A DNA stretch of 64,000 nt from Romanomermis culicivorax. Lineage: Eukaryota > Nematoda > Enoplea > Mermithida > Mermithidae. Positions 13,201 to 25,200 of this stretch are shown here, in pieces. Numbering within the stretch: position 1 is the stretch's first letter; the number at the start of each line of letters is the position of its first letter. The position numbers and the translations under genes were made by a program. The stretch lies in contig CAWUHX010000214.1 of NCBI GenBank assembly GCA_963922205.1, forward strand, positions 310,001-374,000, written 5' to 3'. The notes below the pieces were generated by a model that saw nothing but the letters and a program-made list of their open reading frames with translations, was not told the DNA's origin and did no database searches.

Positions 13201-16200
13201 CATCTCACTTTTGTTGGTTGAATGATTCCCATGTTGTCTAACGCCAAGCTTATCTGGATTTTTTAGTTGTCAAACGTACATGTTATTGGGGGGAGAGTGC
13301 TATAGGATTCCCGAGAAATCGTCGACCATATGGCCATACGGAAAAATACTGACAATTGTCAACTTTTTTATGAAAAATGTCAATTTTTGAACAAAAAATG
13401 TTAAAAACGTCGATTTTCTCGGTGCTCCGTGTCATGAATACATTTTTTGCGGTCGTATTAGACAAAAATTACTATTTTTTTGAACCATTTTTCGGACTTT
13501 TTGTTAAAAAACAAATTTTTTCCCTTCAGAGACCTCTCCCCCTAAAGTTTTTGGGATCACTGCAGGGTTTTTTCCGCACTGGCCGTTCCCCATCTTGTGG
13601 AAATTAACCAAAAAAATATGCTTCCGTCCCGTGCGGAAAACTCCAAAAATTTCCGCATGACCCCAAAAAATCCGCTCTGTGTGAAATAGGCGAATTTTAG
13701 GGATGGTAAACACGAAGAAAATAATAAGGGAATAAAATAATAGATGTGGAATTAAGGAGGTTCAGAATTTGATGTGGAAGTGCGTAGGAATAATAATAAT
13801 AATACAATGAATAAGGCAAATTAATAAATAGAATAATAGAAATAGAATAAAAAACGTAACGATGAATAATTGGCGATTGGGTGCAGGGGCGGCTAGGTGG
13901 GACGCTGTTAACCATAAACTTTATTATTGACGATAAATCTGACCGATGATATCACATAAAAAAGACACAAAAACGGACTGACTCACTTGGCCAAAAAAAA
14001 GGTACACGATGACAAAAACACAAAATGAATGGTTATGTTAATTTTGCAAATATATACTAAATTATAAAGTGATGCATATGAACAAATGTTATAGAAGATT
14101 GGCGGTTTTGAAAAGGTTTTACTGTAGGTGAAGTAGTGAAGAAAATGTTAGTATCAGTTTAGCTAGCATTTGGTGTTTAACGGCGGCCAGTGTTTTTTTT
14201 GCACAAGCTGTTTTGCACGGTGCGAAAAAAGCGCCAAAAAAGTTTTGCACGCCCAAAAATTTTTTTGTACTATAACTATAAAACTATTAAAAATTAGTGA
14301 TAAGTGAAGCCAGACATGCTAAAGGCCGCGCCTGAGCTTGACAATAAATAATAATGATTATTAAAGCCAGGGCCGTGCGCAGGATTTTTTCATGGGGGGC
14401 GGACTAGGTTTTTTTACTGAATAGTCCCAAAAAATATAGATTTTATACGGATATACTGTGTGCATGCTGCCTCGCCCACCCCCCTTGTGCACGGCCCTGA
14501 TTAAAGCTATAACCCGCGCGAAGAGCCGGAAAATTTTAAGATTTGGACCTACTAAAATGTACCAAAATGCTCCTTTTCTGTATGAAAACACCAAATTTTT
14601 TCCACACTTGATAAATATTTTTTTGCACGGTGCAAAAAACCTGGAAAAAAGTTTTGCACGAGCAGAAAAAGTTTTGCGCAGTGTTTTGCACAGTTAAACA
14701 TAAACAAAAAAAACACTGACAGCGGCCCAAAAAAGTCGCCCGGCTGCCCCCCCCCAGACCTCAGGACGTTACTTGTATGTTGCCAAGGTATATGTTTGGT
14801 TCGTGTACTGAGACCTAGATTAGTTTCCTCGTTTGGATAGTTGCGTGGCTGACGCCTGACTTTATTGGGATCTGCGACAAAATGTCTCCAACAAAATATC
14901 TCCAATATATGATCCCCATACAGAATGTCTCCGTACAAAATATCCCCAACAAAATATCCCCGATAAATGATCAATGAACAAAATGTTCCCGTGCAAAATG
15001 TCTCCAACACAAAATCTCTCCAACAAAACGTCTGTAACAAAATATCCCCAACTTATAGTCCCCGAACAACAAAGATATTTCCATGGTCTCATTGGGGAAG
15101 GAGTTTTCGACTACTGGGAATTCAATGGATGCCGTCACTTTACACAAAATATCCGGGTAAGAAAAAAGCATATTTTCGTGATTTTTTGTCGGAGAGTTTT
15201 CGACCGCGGGGAATTCAATGCATGTGTTCACATTACACAAAAAAATATCCGGGGTGTAAACAAGCGTATTTTCGTGATTTTTTGGTGGAATGTGTTTTCG
15301 ACCCCTGGAAATTCAATGGATATAGTCACTTTACACAAAAGTTATCCTGCGTGAGTAGTATAGAGGGGGGCTTAGTCGTAAAAAGCTCCCCGGCCCATGT
15401 TAAACATAGGCGTTGGACTTGGAAAAAAATTCACAACCTCCCCAACACACAAAACATAGCCGACCATCTTCCGACTATTATGACGTCATTTTTCCAGGTG
15501 GAAAGAAGCATGAAGTCACACCTGGGGTAGAAAGAAAAAAGTTGCCGAAACTTGGCCCACCCACATCTCCGTCAAAACTCAAGATAATGTGCCATATATG
15601 GTGCTTTTCGGAATCAGCTCAATGAGATCTATCGATTAGTACCCAACACGACCCATTTAGGACAAAAGCTCAAATTTTGTGGGGGGGGGGGGTTCTGAAA
15701 ATTTCAATTTACTGTGGGCTCTACTACCAATTATGTTATTTGTTGATATGCATTGCTGCTGCCGCCATCCGCCGCCGCACCTGTTGGGGGGGAGGAGGAA
15801 AGTTCGCCGAGCTAATAAAGCTGAAGCTGCCACTTCAAGCTTCACATAGCTAGCCTATTTGTTAAATGGAATAAACAATCAATATGAGCAATAAGTCATG
15901 CGATATTCAACAGAAGTTGTGTACTCACTCGCACTGATCACAGGATCAGTCCCAGCGCCAGCCGCGAGGAGGCTAGTACACATGTGGCGCCAATACTTTC
16001 ATAGAAAGTACCCACAAATTGGAGAATAGTCATGCAGTACTTGAGTTAAAATTACCAGAAGTCTTGCACTACACATAGTTGCCTGATGTCAGACCGTCAT
16101 TGGCTCCTCACCATGCACCTAACATCCTGCAGACACACACATATATGCTCAACTCCAGGCCGTCATTGGCTCCTCACCATGCACCTGAAACCCAGCATAA

Positions 16201-19200
16201 AGTTGCATGACCCTAGACCGTCAGTGGCTCCTCACCATGCATCCAGTGCCTTGCTAAAAAATCACAAAGTTCAAAAATTGAACTGGCAATTCATTTTTTT
16301 GTACTGCTGAAATATTCTCTTCTTTATGTTAAAGTAAGAATGTCTACACAGTAGACATACAAATATAACTATAGTTGAAAAAATAGATAAATGAAAGGAA
16401 CATCACAAGTCCAATGGTACAGTTGTTATGCCATCTTCTAGGACTTTTCTTTTCATATAAAGGTATGGGAGACCCTGTTTTTCTTGGACATATGTCCAGA
16501 TTTTATTATCTGATAACATTCTGAAACCAATGTTTGTTCGGGTCCAGGGTTTCATTGTTTCCAGTACAGCTGCATACTTTTCAAAGGTGAGGTCATTGAT
16601 CTTTTTCATGCCCCTTTACAGCTGATCTTCTTTTCACCTTCCCCTACCCCAATATATGTGTTTGCTGAAAGACAACACATGGATGTCCCCTGCCACTAAA
16701 CTTTTAGTAAACCAGGTATTCTTTTTTGCTCTGGTTTTGTAACAAACCATTTCGGGTATACTTTATCCATAAATTCTTCCTCAGTTCTGGTTTTACTATA
16801 TCTAAGAGGTTAGATTCAGATATTGTGAGGTAGATGCTGTCAGTGTCTGTTTCCATGCATTGATAATTTGCTGGATCAAAATATTTTTGTAAGACATCAT
16901 AAAAAAATTCCCGCGTTCCAATTTTGGCCCAGTTATAAACTGAAAGGCCAACTACAATGGGAAGGTCAAAGACAATTTCTTTTTTCCTCATGTGGACTTC
17001 ATAACAGTTATCTGTTACACATTTGAGTTTTTTTATGTATGGGCTCAGACCAAATTCAGCAGCTTTTTCATAGTCAGTGTATATAACATCAACATGGCCT
17101 TCTTTATTAGTTAGAGTTTTTCCATAGCCAGTGTTGCCTAGCAGCTTAAATGTATCTGCTGTCATAGACAATTCTGGATTAGCATCTCCTTGACCATGCT
17201 TTGTGACCTTGTCTCTGAATGCTTCAAAGGGTGTGGTTTTGTCAAACTGAAGAACCTCGTGAATTTTTTCTAGGATAAGACCATGTTTTACGAGAAACTG
17301 AATCATTGGGGTCGAGATCATAAGCTCTCTCCCAAAATAGCTGCTGATTAAGTTCTTTCTAGGTTGTTTCAACTGATTGGTCTTTTCTGCATATTGTTTC
17401 ATGAGGTCACCAGCATCATTTTTACCCACTTCAGCATGCTTTATGATTGGTGGGAAGTCAGCATATAGTTCTTTTAGAGAATCTGGTGTATAGATATCTA
17501 CTTTTGCAAAGCCAAATACAGATCCATCCAAAATGGCTCTTTCCATACAATTTTTATCTACATATTTTTGGAACTGGTACCTTCGGAAGAAATGAGGGCA
17601 GTTTTTGCTTCTTTTCTGTATATATTTCTGGTGTTCAGCTTCCCATTGGCACTCCCAAATAGTTATTAAATTATAGCCCAATGATCTTATATAGGCCTCT
17701 TTTTCCAGTCGTTTAGTATGCTCTTCAACACCAGTGTTTTTTTTTGTACAAGCCTCTTTGTACGTGTACAAAGATCGAAAAAAAATTTTGTACGCAAGAT
17801 TTTTTGTTTGTACAGTGTAATAATAGCAGCATGCATAAAGAGCTTAAAAATTTACACAAAAATTATCAAAGAATTTGAGCATAAGTGCATGTAAAAAGTA
17901 CATAAGAATGAAGTTTATAAGTTTTAAAAATTTATTACCATCAACATTTTTAAATTGCGAAAATTTATGGCATTTCAAGTCAGACAATTCAAAAATTCAG
18001 AAGCTCGCTCGTCATCCAAATCAGATTCTTCTGAATCATTTTGGGAATTCTGGGATGTTTCTTTGCGACATATCTTTTTTGCCGGCAACCCTATATTATA
18101 GCAACCACGTTCACTCATTTCTATCCAAATCTTGTAAGAGTCGGACAGGTCCATTTGATCGTAGGGAGGCAAGGTAAGCTTCACACGCATTAAAGAATCA
18201 AGAACTTTGACATGCAGTCTGGCGCGAGCTTTGGTTTTGATATGATGAGCCAAACTGAAAATGTAGAATGAATTGAATTACATTAATAATGCAGGTACAT
18301 AAGATATCATAAGCTTTCGAGTAATAAATTCATTAAATATGCATAACTTACCTAAATCCACGTTCTACAATGCCATTTTGCACATTCATGGAAAGCAAAA
18401 CACAGCACAATTTGCTCAAATTTGGATATGTATCAGTACGGTGTGCGCATATCGAGCAGACGTTCCACCATTCTTCTTCACAGTTTGGTTTGCCGGCCAG
18501 TGGAAATAGAGGAAAGCACTAAAATTAAAAAGAATATATACTTATGAATGAATATGAATAGACTAGACTAGACTTACTTTCAAGTCTTCCCATTTGTTAT
18601 AAATTTCACTATCGTCCAATTCCAAAACAGTGCGGTATGTTTCTTACAAAACTTTAACATTGTTTCGTCCAAATGCAATATGTTCTTCAGCCGATAAAGT
18701 TTCAGATGATTCGTTCGGTGGTACAAAAGTATGGAAGGCTCTCTACAATTTGGAATTGTCAGTTATCAATCGATGGCGCATTCGATTCGAGAGCAGTTCA
18801 ACCAATGCTAGAAAATCAATAAATATTTATATATGTATACACTTTATATACATATTCATAGCATAATGAAAATTACTTATAACTTCACGTTCAACAGCCA
18901 ATCGATTATCGTCTGATACAGTGCCGGGTTTCAAAAGTTTGTCAGTCACAATTTTGTTGACATTTTCTTCAACATCGGTCATGAATTTTGTAGCCATTGG
19001 TCCCTTGATGAAATTTGTGCCCAAATATCGATCATGTAGTAGTGATAAAGCGGTTTCAACCATGCCCTATGATTTTCGATATATACAGAATTATAAGTAC
19101 TATGTATAAACTAATTACGGGAACATCAAATGGATGAACAACATTTGATTGAAATTTCAAACAAAGCTTGTGAATAGGCTCTAACACGTCGCACAAATGA

Positions 19201-22200
19201 AACACTGAAAGTTGATATTTGAAATTGCAAATACGTTTAGGTAATCCCTGAAATTTATATATTTTTAGATAGACTATATGCAACATTTGAAAACGTTAAT
19301 ATAAATTTTTCCTCACTTTTAACTGCGGGTAATTAGTCGAATCTTTTGATTTGAGGTACATCAAAATAGGCAGAGCCATACGCCCTAGAGATTTAACAAC
19401 ATCGAAACGTGACAACCAACTATAAAGCATGAGTAAACTTAAAATTTTTAGTTCATCAATAAGAAAGAAAAATAATTCTAACTGAATATCAAAAATGCAT
19501 TTTGGTGCAATGTAAGTTTCTTCCAATGCCTTACACAATTCTTCTAGCCAGTGTTTTTTTTTTAGCGCGGCGCTAATGAAAATTTTTTGGGCTAATGAAA
19601 AATGATAGTCATTAGCACAGCGCGCTAATGAAAATTTTTGCTGAAACTTTCGAGTTGAAGTTAAAATTTCAAGTGATTCGAAAATGCATTAACATTTAGA
19701 AATTCGCAGCTCAGTAGCATAAGGAAACACTTCTTATAGTACATCATATTAATCCAAATACATGTACTCATGGTTGGATCAAATTCTGGAAAAAATGCCA
19801 TCAGCTATAAATTCAAAAATTTATTATCGCAAGTTTACCGGACATCACAAATATTTTTCGTTGACTAAGAATAACTGTTAATCACACTTTTCTCCCATGT
19901 TGTAACGGCCACGGCTCTATTCTCGCTTCCAAATTTCGACTGCTTTGCTGTTATCAAAACGATCGTACGTGGGGCAATTTAGTCGCAAGGGAACCAAGGA
20001 ATCCAATGTATCAAGTTTAATACGGGCCCGATTTTTCATTTTGATCGCGTGAGCAGTACTGAAATTTCATAAATCAATTCCACATATTTTGTCAATAAAG
20101 AATGCAACATCATTATTAAAGTTAATTTACCTGAAAGCTCTTTCTAGGATGGCATTCTGGGCGTTAAACGAAAGAAGAATTTTGGCCAGGATACTCAATT
20201 TTGGGTACAAGTCCGCTTTTTCTGCACAAATTTGGACTATTTGAATCCAACTTTTTTCACAGTCGACATTTTTGCACGGGGGCAACAAAGTGAAACGCTG
20301 TAAAATTATTATTTACAAACTAAATTGTATCGTATTATTCAAGTTAGATGTATTACTTTAAAGTCATCCCATTCTTGGTATACATCTTCTGAAAACGTGA
20401 ATGGTCCTTTGGAGTAAAACTTGACCAACGTTTTGATTTCGTCTTTTCCATATTCAATCCGGTCAAATCCAGAAATGTCGGCTATTTCTGAATTCGGCAC
20501 AAAAATTCGAAAGGCTTTGAGGATGACGTTGTCATTGCTCAATCGCTCTTTGACTCGTTTGACTATTTTCCGCGTGAAATCTGTAAGGAGAATTTCGTTA
20601 CACCTTGTTTAATCACACAAATTTCGATAATGAACTCATACGCGAGTCGTAATTATAATAATTACCTTTGCTTTCATTTAAAACCTTTTTTCGTGTTGCA
20701 TTCGCGATTGTTTTGCTGGGAATGAGATGCAGAAGTGGACTCATTTGATTGGATATAGAAGTTTCCAACGCGGTCAGATTGCGACCAGTAGATGTAACGT
20801 CCTCTCGCAAAATATCGTCATAAACTGACAAGGCCGATTCAACTTTTGTCTGAATTGCGGTTTCATAAAGACATGAACTGTGTTTATGAAAATGATTTGA
20901 ATACTCACATTCACATCGAACGGGTGTACAATATTATATTGAAAATGCAGCATAAGGCGATTCAAAGGCTCGAGCAAATCAGCTATGGCGTGCAACGAGA
21001 GAACATATCTGTAGTAGAGAATTTTCTTTTTCAGTGCCTGTAAAAAAGAATACTTGTAAAATTATAAAAATGTCGCTTCAAATAAAAGCACATTACTTTC
21101 GCCAGAATGTACTGTGTTTCATCCATGGACTCGATGAGTGTCAGGATGGGCAACATCATCCTGATGATATAAGTGACGACACCATACCGGCTCAACCAGC
21201 TAGAAAAGAGTAAAAATTAACATTAGAAAAAATATCACATATTTTTGTTCCATCAAGCTAACCCTATATTAATATGAATTATTAAATATTAATATGAATT
21301 ATGAACATATCTGTATTCAACAAGATAACTTTAACTCCTACATTCAAAACGTCCTTAATAGCGAGGGCTTCTCTATGTGCCACGCAATGCATATCAATCA
21401 TAGTTGTCAACTGATGTTCTTCACGTAATTTTTTCCCCACTCCATTTCGTTTTCCGAGCATCACTGTGGCCCCGTCGCTGGTGAACAAAACTATCTTCTT
21501 CATATTGATAATATTTCTGTCGAGAAAATTAAGGATTTGATCCACGATCACGTCAGCTGTACCGTAATCAACTTCCAGCATGGCCAAGAAATGAGAAGTT
21601 GCAACGGATTCATTGGCATGAATTGCAGTATAATACAAAATCAAATGTTTATGTTCAGTAATGTCTGTTGATTCGTCTAAGTGCAGATTGAAGCAACAAA
21701 CTTCGCGCAGTTTTTTGATTTCTTTTTTAAACACGCTTTCATTGATGGTGCTCAAAAAATTGTAGGTCGAGAAGCTCGATTTATGACTGCTTGGCAAGTT
21801 GATTTTGTGCTCCGCCGTTTCGCATTGGTCAACAAGAAGATCGTGTAAAGCCAAAGTTCCAGACAAAGAAATATTTTGCTGGACACAAAACAGTACGTTT
21901 TTCATCAATTTTTCTACGCCCTCGTTCGCTTTTTTTGTTAATGTGGAAACAGACTCTTTCAAAAAATTTTTCGAGCGATTTTTCTGCGCCGCAACTGCGT
22001 TTAAATGATCCTGGTCTTTTTGCTCCTGATATTGAAACGCATAAACCCGCCAGGTCGCAAATAACTTTTCGCGTGCCCATGCGTTTCCGACTTTTTCCTC
22101 TTTGCATGTCGGGCAGTAAACTTTTTTACCTGAAATGTATTCATTTGAAAATCTTTGTTTAATTCAAACAAAAATTGATATATCGTTTCTTACTTTTGAG

Positions 22201-25200
22201 ATCAATCAGACGAAGCCAATTGAACTGCTTGAGCCAGTTGTGCTTAAAATCGTACTGACAAATACACGTATCAATTTTGCGTTTTTTGTTGTCCGTGGTA
22301 GTCACTTCCACGTCTACTTCACCGGTTTCAGTATTGCTGATTTCCAACAAATTTTCGACGACGTCTTCATTTACTACTTCCTGTGTTTCTTCGTTTTGAT
22401 GAATAATATCATTTTCGACTGGTTTAGTCAAAAAAGACAGCAAAGATTTCTAAGCCATTTATATAAATGTAAAGTTAATCCAACAAAGCCGATTTTCCAG
22501 TGTCGATTTGGACCCTGATTTTTGTTCCTATTCGAACCCGTACGCCTTACCCGACTTTTTGACAGGCCTAACCTGGAAAATGCAAATTTTTAAAATGAAT
22601 CAAAATATTTTCATCAAAATTGGTAATTCTTCATTAAAAACAAGAATTTGTTAAAAATTTATTAAAAATCATATTTTCTCTTTGACAGAAGACATTTTTA
22701 ATTTAATGCATATATAGATCTATAAATGTCAAGTCAAGAAAATAAAAAAAATAAAATGTATTTAAAACAAAAAAATTAAAAAATTTAATAAAAATTAAAA
22801 ATTCGCTATTTGAATTTGATTATATTGTACAGTAATAAGAAGTCAAGATTTTTTAAAAAGACAAACAAAATTAAATCAGTTAGTTGATGAAAAAAAAGTA
22901 TTCTTTCTCTACCCAATGCCCATAACAATCAAAAGCACAGCACACACACCAAATATGCACAATGCCCAAAATGGAATGTGATGATTTTTGATAACCTGTC
23001 TGTATGACATATTACATATTCTACGGATTGACTATACTATGTGTTTTAATCGAAAATCAACGCGCGCGAAAAATTTATTTCTGTGCAGTGTGCACTAACG
23101 AAAATTGTTCTGCGCTAATGAACTAAATGTTCCATTAGCGCCAGCACTAACGGGAGTGACGCTAAAAAAAAACACTGCTTCTAGCTCATTTCGAGTTGTT
23201 TGCAATGCTAGAAAGCCGACTAATTCTTTCGTTTTTTGTTTGATCGACCAAAAATAACTTGATTCTTTTTCCTACAAATAATTGACAATTAAAACACATA
23301 TAATATTTAAAATAAAAATATATACATTCAAGACATCTTTCATTGCTAGAGCCTCTTTATGCGTGACACAGTGACTGTCAATTAAATGGGCGATGCCTTC
23401 GTCGTTTTTCAATCTTTGCGCCACGCCTTTCTTGACCCCTAACATAACAGACGCACCATCGCTTGTAAATTCAGTCATTTTCTTCAAATTGACACCGTTC
23501 CCAACAAAAAACTCGGTTATTTTTTGGCACAATGATTTAGAATCAGCCTGCTTGATGCGCAAAATCGCAAGAAACGTAGTTTCTGTCGAACAATTGCCAG
23601 CATTCCACAAAGTTGCATACAACATCAAATGCTTTTGCTCCATTATGTCCGTCGATTCATCAACATGTAACGTGAAACAAATAGACTCACACAATCAAGT
23701 AATAATGGCCTAAAACAGAGACGCGTCGATTGCCTTCAAAAATTGATACATCAAAAAATTTGATTTGTTCGAATTCACAATTATATTTGAATTGCTACTG
23801 GTTTCACCAAGATAATGAAGGAATGTGTGCAAATCAGTGGATGTTGATATCCGCTGGTTATGTTGTACAACGAACAAAACTTTTCGTATGATTCGAATAA
23901 CCGCTTCACCATCTTTTTGTTGCGCAACTTTAGCTGCGGTTTTGATGGCATTCAGAGGTCGCGTTTTAATAGCTGCTACCACTTTTGCATGATCTTTATC
24001 CTTTTGTTCGTGATAATTGAAAGCATCAGTTCGCCAAGTAGGCAATATTTTTGATGAACTCCAGATAGTATTGACTTTTTCAGATTTGCAGAAATCGCAA
24101 TAAACTTTCTTTTCATCAAATGATGCAATTTTTAGCCACAGAAATTTTTTGAGCCAAATATGCTTGAAACCATATTGCCGATTCAGAGCTACGGGATTTT
24201 TCGTAGAATTTTCGTCTTGTTGTTCAGTTTCTTCATCACTCAAATTAATTTGATTGACTTCGTTATTCTCTTCATTGACCGTCATGTCGTCATCAAAATC
24301 TTCATTAACCAGTTCGTTTGATGGTGATGAATCTGAATTTTCACTGGGTCATTTGAAAAATTGTAATGGACTTTTTTGAGACATAATCTAAAATAGAGAC
24401 GATTATCTCAAACGAGCAGTTTTATGAATTTGCAATCAATCATACAGCAAATACATATGATTTTTGAATAGATAGGAAGCAAAATACAGCTAGAAATTGG
24501 AACTTAGAAGCAAAAATGAAGATGAGGTATAAAATTTATTCCAGTAAAACAATATTTTTACCTTATCATCAGTAAAAAAATCTTGAAAAAATCTTTGTAC
24601 ATTGTAGAAAGATTGTCAAAAAATCTTTGTACGAGACCAAAAATCTTTGTCCTGTACAAAAAAAACAACACTATCTTTTTTTGTGTTTGCCTTATTAAGT
24701 GTACAGTTGTGGCAATGTCAGTAACACCCATAAAACTCATATACTGTATTGGTATCCTGGCAGTAACCATCCACAGGCAAGTGCTTGGGGCCTATGCATT
24801 TCTCTTTACCATTCCCCAGATGCTGAATGAAATGGGCATTTTCCCAGCTTTCTTTTTCAAGCCATTCAATTGAGACTTTTTTAGCACTATTTATTTTATG
24901 GAACTTATTTTCTTTGAGAACCCAGTGATCAAAAAAGCCTGTTGGTGTTGGCATTGACTGAGCCCATAAGTACAGTGCATTAAAGTCCAAGCCGATTATA
25001 GTTTTGACAGGTTTTTTGGGGTTATTTTGTATGTATGTTTGATCTTTCACTGCTAAATGGATCATTACCATTGCCAAGCCACCATGCATACTTGACTTTA
25101 GAGAATAATGTAGATTTTTTGATTTTTCTGAAAAAAGAGAATACTGGATGTCTGGTATACTTTTGAACAAGTATCTTTCAGTTACACCAGGCAAAGACAT

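Larger units (their letters stand above)
13275..14779. mobile_element. MITE, CATACATGTAAT family, interrupted by two further insertions
   Basis: The left part (13275 to about 13560) and right part (about 14727-14779) together match the intact copy at 31980-32414. Flanks TTGTCAAA / TTGCCAAG agree at 6 of 8. It has been split by a CAGGG-TTTTTTCCGCAC fragment (13563) and by the element at 14188-14718. Confidence 0.65.
17975..24384 (-). pseudogene. hAT 1 transposase, split by hAT 2
   Basis: Spliced transposase of the KIAA1586/ZMYM-like hAT group. From ATG 24384 there is an acidic N-terminus, a TTF-type zinc finger ([11 protein letters not shown], about 24090), then the catalytic region with HVDESTDI (about 23650), [10 protein letters not shown] (about 23460) and [15 protein letters not shown] (about 23365). 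Coding resumes left of hAT 2 at 19540 and runs through YSWLSRFDV (about 19400), several exons with GT-AG introns, and the hAT dimerisation block [11 protein letters not shown] (about 18360). The last exon stops at 17975. Damage besides the insertion: TGA near 24349 and stops around 23690-23712. The insertion sits in the exon reading ...TRNELE at about 23186. Confidence 0.88.
17732..24673. mobile_element. hAT transposon 1, inserted in polB
   Basis: Left end CAGTGTTTTTTTTTGTACAA, right end complement of TAGTGTTGTTTTTTTTGTAC; subterminal TTTGTAC / GTACAAA motifs at both ends. The flanks share an imperfect duplication (CAACACCA at 17727 and CAACACTA at 24666), so the exact terminus is uncertain by a few bases. 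It encodes one hAT transposase on the minus strand and has itself been entered by hAT 2. Confidence 0.85.

Noticed and set aside
14552-15530. Several open frames of 60-190 codons in the 14.5-15.5 kb region and again at 37.7-38.4 kb
   Set aside because: They run through tandem repeats of the foldback arms in many frames on both strands and show repeat-derived residues only.
17727-24673. A clean 8-bp target duplication for hAT 1
   Set aside because: Only CAACACCA / CAACACTA (7 of 8) fits, and it overlaps the expected TIR end; the terminus has been altered, so I report the ends as approximate.
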